Part shown: in pieces, positions 10,890-23,293 of the stretch
How the letters are laid out: every line of letters begins with the position of its first letter
Position numbering within the stretch: the stretch's first letter is position 1
Source: Petasospora fabianii
Lineage: Eukaryota; Ascomycota; Saccharomycetes; Phaffomycetales; Wickerhamomycetaceae
Reading direction: 5' to 3'
Assembly: GCA_022641835.1 (NCBI GenBank)
Contig: CP048717.1
Coordinates: 1,178,001 to 1,242,000 of the forward strand
DNA: 64,000 nt
The notes under the pieces: model-generated
Seen by the model: only the letters and a program-made list of their open reading frames with translations
What the model was told of the DNA's origin: nothing
The model's database searches: none
Translations under genes and position numbers: made by a program

Positions 10890-13586
10890 TTAGATCTTCT
10901 GAGACTCATACTCGTCCTCCTCTTCAAATGGAGAGTCTCTCTTCTTGACGTCCACAGCATCCTCATATGAAGGTGGAGGTCCGATCCAAACGATACGTCC
11001 CTTTTCGTCAAAGAAGGAATTCTCATCAGAAATCTCGAGAATACCCTTAAATTCCTCAATCATTCTAGTGGAGAGACCCATTGGATCGCGTGGGATCCAA
11101 ACCTTTGGACAACGAGCAGACACTGCTGGATAGTCGTAAGCGTGCTCAAGTTTGAATGGATCAGTCTCCTCATTTGGATCTGGATAGTTGTAAATGTCTG
11201 GTATACGAGTCTTAGCCACTTTGTAAGAGTTGTAGACATGTGGCTGGAAGAAACGTTTCCACAATGGAGCAGGTGGGATGATACTCGTATCACCATCAGC
11301 GAGAAGTGGGATAGAAGCACCATGACGAGACTTATCGAGGGACAATCTGTTCAAATCATCGAGTTCAAACACGTTCGTTGGAGCACGTAGTGACGATTCA
11401 CCATCAAATGACTTCTCCAATTTGCTTTGATGGTCATACATGCCCGAGTATCTAGCAGCGTTGGAGGTAGGCTTTTTGTAAGATGGGGTATCACTGATTC
11501 CGTCCAATGGCTTCATGGTATCGACTGGAACAACAGTGAGCAAATTGTCAAATGCAGCGTTCAAATTGACGTGGATGAACACCGTCGAACCAAGAAGAAT
11601 ACCCGTCAATGCAACTGGACCCCATGCCTTAGAGACGGCAAACAAACCAAGAAGACAGATCTCACCCAAGTAAACACCAACCAAGGTCTGGAACAAGGCA
11701 CGTGGATAGTACATACCTCTTCCATCTGGAGACTCTTGGAATGTGTAAGTCAAGTTGTACAAGTAGGCAACGTAAAGCAAGAAGAATCCTGCAGATGCAA
11801 AGAGCAACATGAATGGGGAAATGATACAATACGTCAAAGTGATGACAGCCAAGTTTGTAAAGACAGGGAAAGTGGTACCCCAGGACATGGAGGACAACTT
11901 GGAGAATCTGTTGTACTTCTTTCTTGGTGAGTTGTCGAGCAAGTAACCAAGAACGTAGAACAAGATCAAAGTGACAATTTGCAAAAGAGCACCAGAAGAC
12001 ATAGTCAAACCTTGCAAGACAATATAAGAGACATAGAAGTTCGATGCCTTTGGCAAGTTCTCAGAGAGCAGGTACATGGAAGAAGTTGGATCATCAATGA
12101 TCTGAGTGACAGTAGATGTAGCGGAGGAGGAAATGGTGGTAACAAGGAAAACTTGAATAACCTGGAAGGCAAAGAATGCCTGTTGAGTGAAATATTCAAT
12201 ATGTTGAGTTGATGGTGATCCGGCAACCTTAGCCATCAATCTGATAAAGATTGGCAAGAGCATCATGAGCACCGCCAAGGCGATAGTTGGAAGCATGGAT
12301 GTAATGATACCAAGCAATTGATCTGGAATATCATTGATCCAACCCAACCATGAGATCTTTGAAGTCAAGTAGGTGATGTTGGAGATCATACCAACGAAGG
12401 CAACTGGGATGGCCCAGAAGATAACGAGGGCAGTGATGGCTGCAATGGCACCAAAGTGTCTCACGAGACGTTCCCACCAGAACATACGCATATTCATCCA
12501 AACAATGTCCTTGTTCTCCAAACCGATGTAACGTGGAGACATGTATAAAGCTGTGTGATGTGTGACGGATTGGAAGGCAACTTGTGCAGAGAACTGGGAT
12601 CCAAACTCGACAAAGACGGAATTCATTGGACGAGCCTGAGCATGGTTGGCTTGTAATTCTTCAATCTCAGCGTTCATAATTGGGATTTGGTCCTTAGCGT
12701 ATTTGATAGTATCAACTTTTTTACCAATGAGGAACTTGAGTCTGTGAGATGGACGCTTCTTCTCTGAGACATATGCTGAGATGTCATCCTCTGGGGAAAT
12801 GGTTTCACCTTTCTTTTCCTTCTTCAACTTGAGCTTCATCGCAGTTCTCAACAATGAGTTCTGTGCATTTTCCAACTTGCTAACGAGAGCATCACGCTGA
12901 GCAACCTTATCAGCAATGTCAGCAGGACCACGGGCGATCCACACTTTCTTCACGTCTTCAAACAACTTGGCAAACTCGCCTTCATCGAGGTACTGCTCTG
13001 GGACAGTTTGGAAAAGGACAGTTCTCGAAGAGAGCTTTTGACCATAACGTGGAGATGCCAATACAGCTTGTCTAGTGGAGGCATAGTACATAAGCTCTCT
13101 GTAAACGACGAAGATAACACCAAAGTAGAAGACCCAGGCAAGGATAGCGTGGGCATAGTATCTTGAGCGATGGCCAACGTTAGAGATCGTGTAGCCGTCG
13201 AGACCTTCAGATCCCTTACCATCGACACTGTTGATTGGGAGAAGAATTGGGAAGAAGAGGAGCATGTAGAAGAAACAGAGACCACAGATGATTGAGAGGT
13301 ATCTAAGGAAGAAGTAACCATCGAGACCTGCCTGTCTGATGACGAAGTTATCAGACTTCTTCAATAGTGGAATCAACCATTGCCAGAGACCAGATGGGAG
13401 TGGTTCGGGCTTTTTCTCGTCATTGATGAGATCAAACGAGGACTTTGGTTGATAGATTCTGTGAAGCTTAAGTCTAAAGACAAGGAACAGAGCGACAAAT
13501 ACACCAAAGAGAACGCCGTTCGTGGCCAAGGCGGTGAGCACGGCTTGTGTAGACGTATTCTTCGTCTCCGTAGCGTTGGCTGCCAT
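10890..13586 (-). CDS. RSN1: Rsn1/Phm7-like membrane protein of the OSCA/TMEM63 (Csc1) family
   Basis: 898-aa polytopic protein. It has an N-terminal hydrophobic segment (~18-40), two more segments around 95-150, a ~200-residue cytosolic insert with an RRM-like fold region ending MNSVFVEFGSQFSAQVAFQS, then a block of about eight transmembrane segments. The hydrophilic tail carries KVWIPRDPMG and SFFDEKGRIVWIG motifs typical of fungal members. The family forms hyperosmolality- or mechanosensitive cation channels in plants and animals. Yeast Rsn1 and Phm7 are at the plasma membrane with little-known function. Rsn1 is preferred over Phm7 because PRP24 and PPA2, its S. cerevisiae neighbours, are nearby. 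Family assignment is firm; the exact paralogue is less so. Confidence 0.82.
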   Translation of the reverse strand: MAANATETKNTSTQAVLTALATNGVLFGVFVALFLVFRLKLHRIYQPKSSFDLINDEKKPEPLPSGLWQWLIPLLKKSDNFVIRQAGLDGYFFLRYLSIICGLCFFYMLLFFPILLPINSVDGKGSEGLDGYTISNVGHRSRYYAHAILAWVFYFGVIFVVYRELMYYASTRQAVLASPRYGQKLSSRTVLFQTVPEQYLDEGEFAKLFEDVKKVWIARGPADIADKVAQRDALVSKLENAQNSLLRTAMKLKLKKEKKGETISPEDDISAYVSEKKRPSHRLKFLIGKKVDTIKYAKDQIPIMNAEIEELQANHAQARPMNSVFVEFGSQFSAQVAFQSVTHHTALYMSPRYIGLENKDIVWMNMRMFWWERLVRHFGAIAAITALVIFWAIPVAFVGMISNITYLTSKISWLGWINDIPDQLLGIITSMLPTIALAVLMMLLPIFIRLMAKVAGSPSTQHIEYFTQQAFFAFQVIQVFLVTTISSSATSTVTQIIDDPTSSMYLLSENLPKASNFYVSYIVLQGLTMSSGALLQIVTLILFYVLGYLLDNSPRKKYNRFSKLSSMSWGTTFPVFTNLAVITLTYCIISPFMLLFASAGFFLLYVAYLYNLTYTFQESPDGRGMYYPRALFQTLVGVYLGEICLLGLFAVSKAWGPVALTGILLGSTVFIHVNLNAAFDNLLTVVPVDTMKPLDGISDTPSYKKPTSNAARYSGMYDHQSKLEKSFDGESSLRAPTNVFELDDLNRLSLDKSRHGASIPLLADGDTSIIPPAPLWKRFFQPHVYNSYKVAKTRIPDIYNYPDPNEETDPFKLEHAYDYPAVSARCPKVWIPRDPMGLSTRMIEEFKGILEISDENSFFDEKGRIVWIGPPPSYEDAVDVKKRDSPFEEEDEYESQKI

Positions 13587-14804
13587 GACTGCGTTTGGTC
13601 AAAGTGTTATAGCAGAAACCCTTCTTTGTGCTAGACAGGCGCGGCTGTAGAGATGATCTCTTACTTTAACCAAGGAAACGAACCGCGTCTTTTGTTTTGA
13701 ATTTGATCTAGAGCTTTGGAGATGTCTTTTTTTTTTTTTTTATGTTTTGATCTTGGCTCGTAGTCTTTGCCCTGGATTCGAAAGGATCGCGTTTACCAGA
13801 GGCGTGCCCTCGTCAAAAATCCCCCCTGGCTCTCCTCTACCGACGCCTGAGGCTACTTTGAGTGTTGCAGTGCATGACTATGCAGCCAGATGCAGGAATG
13901 GACGTTGGCAGGTGGCAGGCAGCGAGGGAATGTTCATCTTTAGGGGGGGATGTTTTGCCGGGGATTCGATGACGAGAAATCAGCACAAATGCCGATATCA
14001 ATAGAACATTTACCACCTTTTAAGAGGATGGGACGTAAACCAGCAATCGGCTAAGTGTTTAAAAAAAGTCCAGCGCTGATCGTAATCGTCCACTGTGAGA
14101 CAGGGCCATAGGGCTACAGGGCTACAGGTCTCAGGGACCCTCTCTATAGATGTTTGTTACTTTGTTACTCTACTGCGTTCTTTCCAACCATACACCCAAC
14201 ACATCGTCTATGAAGAAGGGAGAACACACAAATTACGAGATACGCCTTCACCGATTGTCCGACCCATCGACTGGCAAAGTAAAGTCCACGTATTGATCTC
14301 TTTAGAACAAAGAGCCGAGGTAAGGAAAAAAAAAAAAAAAAAAAGAGAGACGCATTAATTATCGCTGGTGTTGATCACCAATGCGTCAACCCATTGCGTC
14401 AACGTGTCTGTGCGTGCTGGGTAATATGATCGTTGGAGCAAGTGTAGGGTCATCAGTGTATCAATCAACTACAAAGTCTCAATTTTAAGAGTGTCGATGG
14501 GACTGTATCGAAACAGCGAACCCACCAGAAAGGCATTATAGAGTCAATTCACAGAATAAACAATACAAACCCTGAAATGGAGCAAAGACACCAGGCCAGT
14601 GCACACCAGAGTGTAAAACAACTTAACAGTAAAAAAAAGACAAAACTCCCAATAAAGCCAGCTCTAAAACAACAACATGGAAAAAAACAATTCTTAGACA
14701 ACCTCTCAAATACTAAAAGCGTATAGATGAAGGTGTGTGGGTGTAACGCCGTCAAAACCAATCATAAACCATCGTTATATACAAAGAAAAAAGATCACAG
14801 ATCT
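13587..14804. other. 1.2-kb spacer upstream of the RSN1-like gene
   Basis: No gene is supported. Near the RSN1-like ATG there are a T-tract (about 13725-13742) and C-rich stress-element-like stretches (CCCCCCT near 13817, AGGGGGG near 13941). Further away are a short GGGCTACA direct repeat (about 14110-14128), a 20-plus-base A-tract (14321-14343) and a direct repeat of TGCGTCAAC at 14382-14390 and 14395-14403, preceded by a small TGGTG/CACCA hairpin. Short frames here have no family resemblance. Confidence 0.5.
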
Positions 14805-16289
14805 TCAAAATGCCTCCTCCAAATCATCTGGAACCTCAACATAGTAACTCTGCAAGGCTCTCTTCAAAGCAGGAACCAGCTTGTCCCACTTTAAGATTCT
14901 AACCTCCTTGTCAAAGCCTCTTGGTTTTCTCACCTCATAGGACATGATCCTTGTGGCAAGCTCAACACGGAAGTCCAAAGAGTCTGAACCTAATGAAGAG
15001 TTTCTAATTTCCTGGTTAGACATTCTTGAAGAGATTGGCTTCTTGGACCAAAATGGCACCAAATTAGATCTAATTCTTCCTCTTTCACGACGACGCTCAA
15101 CGGCATCCTGGACCTCAGTTCCAATTAACAGCTCCACAACCTTGATCACTTCCACACTTGTGATGTAGAAGGCACGCTTCAGTTCTGATTCAGTCTTGTA
15201 ACCATAGTCAGCAGAGTCAGAGTACTCATCCTCATCTTCATTGGCAGAAGTGTAACAATCAAGACACGAAACTTCAACGACATCAACACCAGGAGCAGCT
15301 GGCATAGTCTTTGGGTTCTCCTTAGCAGAACCAAGGATGCTGAACTGTGCAACGATACGAGAACCAATCTGGAATCTCTCAACACGGATAATTCTTCTGC
15401 GATCCTGCTTTTCCTCATCACTCCACTGTGGCAAGCAGAGGTCATGAAGAGTAGCACCAACAAGTTCAGGACTCACTGGAGCATAGTGGTGGTTGGCAAG
15501 TGTAACGACACGAGGTGGCTTGGTTGCTGATCCACCAGAGGAGATACCTCTGATAACCTTGTAGCGTTTCAAGTCGCTGGCAAGGGAAGAGAGGGCTGGA
15601 AGGTCATCCTGAATATATGATGGGGCAGTAGAGTATGACTGAGCAACAAAGGAGGCAATGACAGACTCTGGAGACAATGAGAGTGGAGACTCATGCAAAT
15701 CGTGCTGAATAGTGTCATAAATGTCAGCCTCGCTCATGTTTCTCTGTCTCTGAGGAGTCTGGAACTCCATTTGTTGATTTGTAGCCTGCGCTGGAGTGGT
15801 AACTGGTGGGACAAATGCATGAACAGGTGGGAAGCCGGCATCGTATGGCGTTGATTGAATAAAAGCTGACTGCTGGTCATAGAACATCTGCGAATCAACA
15901 GGAGGGTATTGTGTCTGGGCCACAGGGTGGTGATGTGTCTGTTCAAGGGGTAGAAGATGTTGTTGAACCTGCTGTAGCTGTTGCTGTGGCTGATGATGTT
16001 GTTGCAACTGATGTAATTGTTGAGGAGGAACCTGTTGTGGCATAATCATGGATGGAGCAGCGAGTGTCATGGGTATTTGAGCCGGAACAGAGGAGAGTGG
16101 GGATGACTCCTCAAGTTCCTCCTTCTCCTCGAGGAAAGCGAGGTTAGTGGACATGTGGTCCATCTCGTCAAAGAGATCGAGGTTTAGCACTTCGGTGCCT
16201 GAAGGCAAGCCAAATGCATTGGAATTCGTATTACTATCAAGGGAACCATACTTGAAGTCAGCAAAGGGGAAATCTTCAACGGAAGCCAT
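14805..16289 (-). CDS. Q-rich putative transcriptional regulator with conserved fungal C-terminal domain
   Basis: 494-aa protein starting MASVEDFPFADFKYG. Residues ~80-130 are rich in Gln, His and Pro, typical of activation domains, and the middle is low in complexity. A well-structured region follows from about 255 to 485, with VVTLANHHYAPV, IVAQFSILGSAK and, near the end, YEVRKPRGFDKEVRILKW and LVPALKRALQSYYVEVP. That last block recalls the fungal DUF7082 domain of the medusa (MedA) developmental regulators; this is from memory and tentative. I recall no S. cerevisiae counterpart. No DNA-binding zinc finger, bZIP or homeodomain is visible. The upstream region is exceptionally long (8 kb to OM14), as seen with some fungal cell-fate regulators. 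Confidence 0.75.
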   Translation of the reverse strand: MASVEDFPFADFKYGSLDSNTNSNAFGLPSGTEVLNLDLFDEMDHMSTNLAFLEEKEELEESSPLSSVPAQIPMTLAAPSMIMPQQVPPQQLHQLQQHHQPQQQLQQVQQHLLPLEQTHHHPVAQTQYPPVDSQMFYDQQSAFIQSTPYDAGFPPVHAFVPPVTTPAQATNQQMEFQTPQRQRNMSEADIYDTIQHDLHESPLSLSPESVIASFVAQSYSTAPSYIQDDLPALSSLASDLKRYKVIRGISSGGSATKPPRVVTLANHHYAPVSPELVGATLHDLCLPQWSDEEKQDRRRIIRVERFQIGSRIVAQFSILGSAKENPKTMPAAPGVDVVEVSCLDCYTSANEDEDEYSDSADYGYKTESELKRAFYITSVEVIKVVELLIGTEVQDAVERRRERGRIRSNLVPFWSKKPISSRMSNQEIRNSSLGSDSLDFRVELATRIMSYEVRKPRGFDKEVRILKWDKLVPALKRALQSYYVEVPDDLEEAF

Positions 16290-19200
16290 TGTGGGCTGGT
16301 TGTGTATGTGATTTTAGTGGGGTGTTGTAGTAAGGTACGGATTGATCTCCAGTGTGGTAGTAGTGACTGTGAACGGAGAACAGAACGCACGTGCTTGTAA
16401 CTTGAAAGTTTAGAGTGATGGTGTGTTAATACCCAATGAGTGGAGCAACAACCGTGGGCTCTCTGGTTGTTATATATCGTGGAGACGCACGAGTGCAAGC
16501 TGAAGCAGGCGGTGGTAGGGGGAGAGGAGGCGGCGCAAAAAAGAAAAGAGCACTGCAGCACCGCCCAAGAGGCACACATCCCATGAGGCGGGATGTTAGA
16601 CAAGCCCCAAAAGTTCTATACAGCGCGCAGAAAACTGCAAGTAAAAGTCACAACATCTGCAGCCTGTATGCATCCTGCAGAATTCGTGCATCTTTTGGCC
16701 GGACGCGTGCGCCTCACCCTTGCGTCCGTCTTCAGCCTTTTCCTTTCCTCCCCTCGGCACTTAAGCTCAAAGCCTTTGTCTCGTCATAGGCTGTCTTCTG
16801 TGGCCATGGTCAAATTAGACACAAGCCATCAAACCTACACAGGGCTTCGAGTCTAGTGCCCTCTGGGAGGGCCCCAACGGCGATAATCGGCGAGGAATAT
16901 CGGGCGGCTATATGGAGATGTGCTTTAGCCAGGGAGCGGGAGCAGTGGTAGAAAGCAATGGCAGAGCTACTTGCTGCTGTAGTGGTAGAGGGTGTAGAGG
17001 AAGCTGTCTAGCTGCGCTGCACAGTGATTTATCTTGTCTCTACAGGCTTCGAGACAAAGAGCCGAGACATGTCAACAAAAAGGGGGCATTGGGAGTGAAA
17101 TATTCATGGAGTTTAAAGTTGAAATCAGTTTAAGACCTAGTGAGCTAATGATGAGCTCGTATGACAACTTCCCAGCTTGATACGTGTTGATGTCCAAGGA
17201 AGGACGTGCACTGTTAATTGGTTTACCCGGGTGTGAGGTTACAGGCTAAGGACCAGGCTGTCCTCGGCAACGTCACACTCGATCAAAGGAAGCAACTGTA
17301 AAAGAATGGATTGATTGCCCTTTCAATATTTTGTATTCCCATGTAGATACTAATCACCTATGATACCATCAATACAGTTTCCTAAAGGGCAAATCATCAA
17401 AAAGTTTGTTCGTCATTGCCTACTAAACTGTACCACCATACTGAGGCATGTTCTCCACCATTCGTCAACGTTTTCCCAAACTCTCAAAGTTTGTTATCGC
17501 GGCCGCAGATGACGTGCAGGGATCTACAGCCGCTTGCTGTGATCCGCATGAACGCGCAACACGGGTATGCGGCTTCTGTCCCGACTTGCAGAAGCTTAGC
17601 ATGTAACTCCTGTAGTTGCATCACTGGAAAAGGGTAATAACGGGCTAATAAGGGCAGGTAGAAGAGGCTGGATGATTGGGTTGGGTTACGAAGTCATTGA
17701 AATCCATAATCGGTATGTCCTTGCCACGTTTTTTAGAAGCAGGGGAGCACAGAGAACAATATTCATAGCCTTCCTCACAATTAGCGCATCGGGCCACGTC
17801 GAAAGAATGTTACCGAATAAGGTACAGGTGTCATCGGAAAAACAAATCAAAAGTCACCAAAGCCTCCTGGGCACACCTGCTCTGTAAATTCAAAGAAGTA
17901 TATCGGCCAGCTTTTTGATGTATCCCCCGCTAAACTGTAAACTTATATTCCCAGACCCACGCTAGAGCTTCCTTCTCTCTTCCAAGGTGGTCGTCTTCCA
18001 TTACGTTATCAAGGGCCAAGCAGAGAGGATGTGCCGTGTTCTGCGCACGAGTTTTCTACCCTGCGTGTATATGCAGGAGCTCAAAAACAAGCGATCAAGG
18101 GTGTGTCTAGTTGCCCTATGTAGTATGTAAAACTCTCTATCATCTCTCTGTTGATACTCTTGCTTCCTAGCCACAATGTCTCCTGTGTTTTTCGGTATAG
18201 CTCTTCACATATGCCCGTCAAAGCCATTTTGACCGTGGCGAAGGGGGTCTATACCAGTCGACGAGCGACGGTGCATGTGGCACACTGCAGAAGTACCTGG
18301 CCCTGCTGACCCGTACAGTACACCCAGCCTCCGCTGGTGTAACCTTCCCGATAGTCAGAGGGGCGAAGGGGAAACACCGAGCATGACAACACACTAAACA
18401 GAAGGTATTTCTTGCAATGATGTCATTGTCCAAAGCTTAGAACGACCCAAAAGATGTCGTGGCTATCTACAACTGAGCTCTATATCAGCTTTGAGGCTTA
18501 GCTTATACAACCCCATCCTTCTCTAAGACGACGGAGGCTGATTAATTAGCTGTTGTAAGCCTTCAACTATGCACTTTATGGTTCCTGTACATTAACCACC
18601 AAAGATCGACGGGTGTATGTACTGTGCATTGAGGCACTGACGAGAATGTGGAGCTTACATTCGTCAAGACCTTCTCTCTCTTATCTCTCCCTCAATCACC
18701 GACGGATCACCCATGTGTTGGATGTTATGGCATTCGATCTTGCATCTAGAGCTGCTCCATTCGTCTGTTCAGATTTGCAGAACAGGTGATTTCTCTTTTG
18801 AGGCTACCTTTGTCAGCTCGTTGCCGACCTGACTCTGTGGTTCAAACACACACAGCTGAAATGAAAATTAAGTCAATAGAACCGTCAGCATAATGGGATT
18901 GTGTGGCTATTGGAGATGAATTTGGTGTGACTCGTTCGTATTTGCAAGACCTCTCATCAACACGGAGATGTCCCTCGGTTCTTTCGCCTGAGCCACAACG
19001 TCACGATGGAGTTGTTTCCCGTTGTGGTGATCTGCGTCCACAAGCGTCACCCCGCACTCTGAGCTTACGGAGGCGGTGCGATCCAGGAACCGCTGTGGAG
19101 CCGCTGTGCCTTGGCTCTCTTTGTCGCTATGCCTGTGTTCATCGTAAGTGGTGCAAGAGTGACAAGCACACCGTAATGGCTATGTGCTATGAAGTGTCTG

Positions 19201-22200
19201 TATCCGATGGAGACCCGACTTACCCAGGCCCCAACTCCTCATCAGAAGTTCTCTTAGAGTAAAATTCGGGCAGCCGGCGATTTGCGGCCGGCCGGGTAAG
19301 TGCTGTCACAAGTTTATCCGGCCACCAGCAAAGTTTCTAACAGAACGAGAACAAGCACCAAGACGAGTGAGTTACAGGAGATTAAAGTCTGTCTCTGTCT
19401 TTGTGTCTGTCCTTTTTTGGCGAGCATCAATCAGTCACGCATCCATCAGTCACAACCGAACTTCATGTGGCAATACATAGCAGATGTAAGGTATGTATGC
19501 CTCATGGTCACCGGAAAATCAAGAGCCTGCAGTTTATACATTTGGACCAATGTTGATCAAACAGCAGACGTGATCAATGCCGATATTGGCAGCTCTGATT
19601 TCTAATCGAGAGATACTGCTCTTTGCAATGCTCTCAAAAATAGACTTAATAGACACTCATGAGTATCAAAGATAATATCAATAAAAACAACTTGGCTCGG
19701 CAAAATTTCGTCACAACTCCACACAACCAATAGCGCAGTTGATAAGGCAAATAAAGTTCAGCGCTAATTACAGCGAGAAAGTCAGTATACTATCATTGCT
19801 CTACCAACTCATTAGCCACAGTCCACGGGGCCCGTCGAGCCTCAAATGCTAACATGAACTCCTCAAATGGACCGAGGAACCGACAGCGGATTCGGGTGAA
19901 GATAACATCGTGTAGAGACACGCCTTCAGAAGTTATCGGCAACTCGCAGCTAGGATCTGTGGCCCTGTTCACGAGTTACCCGATGCGGGAATTGTCAAGT
20001 AGCCACTAGCGATTGCGCTCTTCAATAAATAGACCCATTACCCCCAATACCTTTGTTTAATGTTAGGCTAATAGCCTCAGCTCTTACATGACTTGTGTTT
20101 TACAAACTTCATTGGCTCCACAGGGACACCATAACTAGAGAGTGTACACACACGTCAATTAACTTCCCTGTCTGCGCTTTGTTCAGAGCAGGAGATGCTG
20201 TAGTTGTCTGCACTACCACGCACAGCATGCCTCTGCTGCACGCTCCTGCTGGAGATTATGGCAGTGCGTCGGCGAATCCCTGTACAAACATGTAACCTAC
20301 GGCACTGCCTATCAACCGATGTTGATCCAACCTGGAAACGGAAGTGCGCGTAAAGCATTCCCCTTCCACACTAACTTATGTCACCGGGAGTGAAAGAATT
20401 TTCTGTAACATCATCATCTGCACGAGTGAGACATTTATCTCTACCCCTGCTAAACATAACACCCACCTATGGCAAATGATTTATTTTGTACTCACCTTTG
20501 CGATACAATTCGTATGCACCTTAGATCACCTTTAGGAGCTCCTTGCCGCGACACGCGTAGAAGGTTAGAGAAGCGATGGCAGGTTTACAACGCAGCTTTT
20601 ACAAAGGACCCGCACCTTCGGCTGGGGACATATAGTAGCTGTGTCTTTACTTCCGACATATACCGTCTACTTTATGTCTGTGTCAGAGCTGGGTAAACAA
20701 GACATACATTTATTCGGACAATCTTCTTTATAGACAAAGAAAATGATGCCGAAGATGATGATAATGATCTAAGGGGGCCAAATGGGTGCACAACAACTTT
20801 TTTAAAGACCAGGATATAAAAATAAAAACCATGAAGCACTATAATTACGGATGACAGCCTTTGTCCTAGAACTATATCATGACGTGCAATATAATACTAA
20901 CGCATGTTTGATGTGTAAAAGACCAACGGTTCCTTAGCTCCGGTGTCCGCCTTATAGTGCTCCTTTGACCGAGGTGCCGAGGTCCAGAGACAAGTCGTGC
21001 TAGAGTCCACCCGTGTCTATAGACAGAAGCATCAGCAATGCAAGATGGTCGTTGTTTAGATTAGTTAAGCGACATTACGGAAGCACCTTTATCTTCCGAG
21101 GCTAAGCTAGTATGTCCGAGCTCTAAAATATGACGTTTGGTCACAGTGGAGGCATGGACCGTGTGTATCGAGCGGCCGTTATGAAGCGCTTACACGCGGT
21201 ACAAGTCTCCCAACGCCCACCTTTTTTTTTCACTATCCCACTTTCTCTCCTGCTGTTTGCTGAAATATCTGACAATTATCTACACGCTCCATGGGGTTAT
21301 TGTATCACAGTACCTTACAGTGTCTTAATGATTCTTACCATGGACGTATTGTATTTGACATTGCTCTTAATTATATGTATGTGTCACGAATTTAACCGCG
21401 AATAAGAAAAGAAGGTTTTCCTAAGTGTTCTCTCGCATAGATCGAAGCTTGCTAAAGGCCAACTTGCATCCGACGGCGCGCCTTTATGCACTATGAGCAT
21501 GGATCTGCCTGGATATGCTACCTTCCGCGACTTTTTGACAAGGGCTGTGTTAAGGAAGGCGAAGGGGCAAGGGCAGGGGCACCAAACAGCAGGGCTAAAA
21601 ACAATTTTTTCGAAAGGCGGGCAGTTTGACATGCGGGTAGAAGCAATTGTGACGTTTTTGACATCATGGTCTGGCCAATCAGTACAGTGGGAATTCAATG
21701 CAACGGTCGGCACGTTACAGCGAGTGAACCTTCGAAGACAGGTGGGTACTGCGACCGATTAGGGCTTTGAGAGACGACCCTAGAGGATTACGTCATTAAA
21801 TAGAGACTTGATTGAATATACCTTATTCTGTGGATTAGTGGGGTGTCTTTGAGTTTTTTGATCAAGTGGCCTTAATTTAGGGCTGACGAGGATCAATAGT
21901 GAGGCTGTGATGTCGAGCAAGCTACTGCAACGTCCCGAACACCCGATCCGCAAGTGTTTCGCCCCGCTTAGCAAGCAATAACAGTATGTGTGTGTTTTTT
22001 TTTTTTTATCCATCATCACTAGAATTATATGCTTCAGCGCCCATATCAACGAGTGATGTATATCAACTTCAACCACTTGATCGATTAAGATCAATCAAAA
22101 ACTAAATAAACTTTCATTAAAAATCTGTACCATATCAACCTTCTTTCGAAACCTAGGAAGCGCCCACAGACTGTATGTCAAGTAATGTGCAGCGGTCTTG

Positions 22201-23261
22201 ACCCCGCTTTAATATTATACTCAATAATTCCCTTTAACAGGTACCAAGAAGGGTGATAATAAATCATGTATTATTGCATAGACATACTTTAAACCTATTA
22301 ATTAGTGTTTGCTATTGCTTCGGGTGGTTGAGTCTATCTTGGTGTAGGCATTAACACATAGCAGAAAAAACACAGACACATTGCTAGAATCATCATCTAT
22401 CTCGATTGCTTTTGATGCCAGATGACCGGTAGGAAGAGACGCGTAGGAAAAACGTAAAGTGCAGGCTGTGTGCTTTCTTTTCCTCGGTTGGGATCAACTT
22501 CAAGAGTACATGCGTTTGTATGTTCTAGGTTGCGGATGTGTGGCGCTAGTTTACAGTGATCATGTTCAGCTTCCAATTTGTAACTAAGCCATGTTGAAAA
22601 AGCACGAGCTCTAAGTCGACAGATTACAGAAGATAGGAACGGTTACTTCAGCTTCAAATTCTAGAGATAATAGTGATCAACGGTGATGTAGCTTTACTAA
22701 GTACATACTATGTTCTCTAATGAAGTGGGGTTGACATGATGGTATCATCAACGTGTTGAAAAGATGGTTATTAACCAACTATAGAGCTTCCAAACGGGTA
22801 TTCTTGCCATAATGAGCAATGGAAGCTTATGGAGACAGCTTTAGAGATGCATTTGACCTATTACTACGTCAACAACGCACAAATATTGCCTTTTGATTAT
22901 GCTGTGCAAAAGCTAATTAAAAGGGGTAACACTATAGGAAAGAACATGATTGTAGAATAACTCTAGGTCTTATGTAAAGGATTATCCTTTAGCTTCTTTA
23001 GATATATATATATACTATTTTTTTTGTTTTGTCTCATGGTATTCATGATATTTACCTCCGCATTCTACCATATTGAACTCACCATTAGTCTTATAAACGG
23101 TATAAAAATGCGCAACCACAGACATAGTAGGCGAGATAGAAGCTTTGTATGGATAGTTAAGTAATCGAACTATAACATAAATAAAAATCCATTAGTTCTT
23201 TTTACCATGCTTGTAAATATTGCCAGATGGTACACTGTGTGTATATCTGAGGTGTACAAGT

Positions 23262-23293
23262 ATGTGTTCTGAGAACACATGATCAGAACACAT
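23262..23293. repeat. Palindrome plus direct copy of AGAACACAT
   Basis: ATGTGTTCT at 23262-23270 is followed after one base by its exact reverse complement AGAACACAT (23272-23280). After GATC there is a second AGAACACAT at 23285-23293. Three copies of a 9-mer within 32 bp, two inverted and one direct, lie inside the AT-rich part of the gene desert. This could be a protein-binding site or a cruciform-prone element; function is unknown. Confidence 0.7.

Noticed and set aside
13771-13790. B-box-like GGATTCGAAAGG
   Set aside because: No box A upstream at tRNA spacing and no clover-leaf can be formed.
16436-16789. 117-codon frame upstream of the Q-rich regulator
   Set aside because: Composition follows the GC-rich promoter sequence; no homology recognised.
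18903-19262. 119-codon frame in the gene desert
   Set aside because: Arg/Cys/Ser-rich with no domain, no biased codon use, and in a GC-richer stretch where open frames arise by chance.
19720-19830. tRNA-like box A wording on both strands (TAGCGCAGTTGATAAGGC on plus, AGTTGGTAGAGCA on minus)
   Set aside because: No GGTTCRANNC B box at the right distance and no acceptor or anticodon stem can be drawn. At most decayed tRNA-like fragments.
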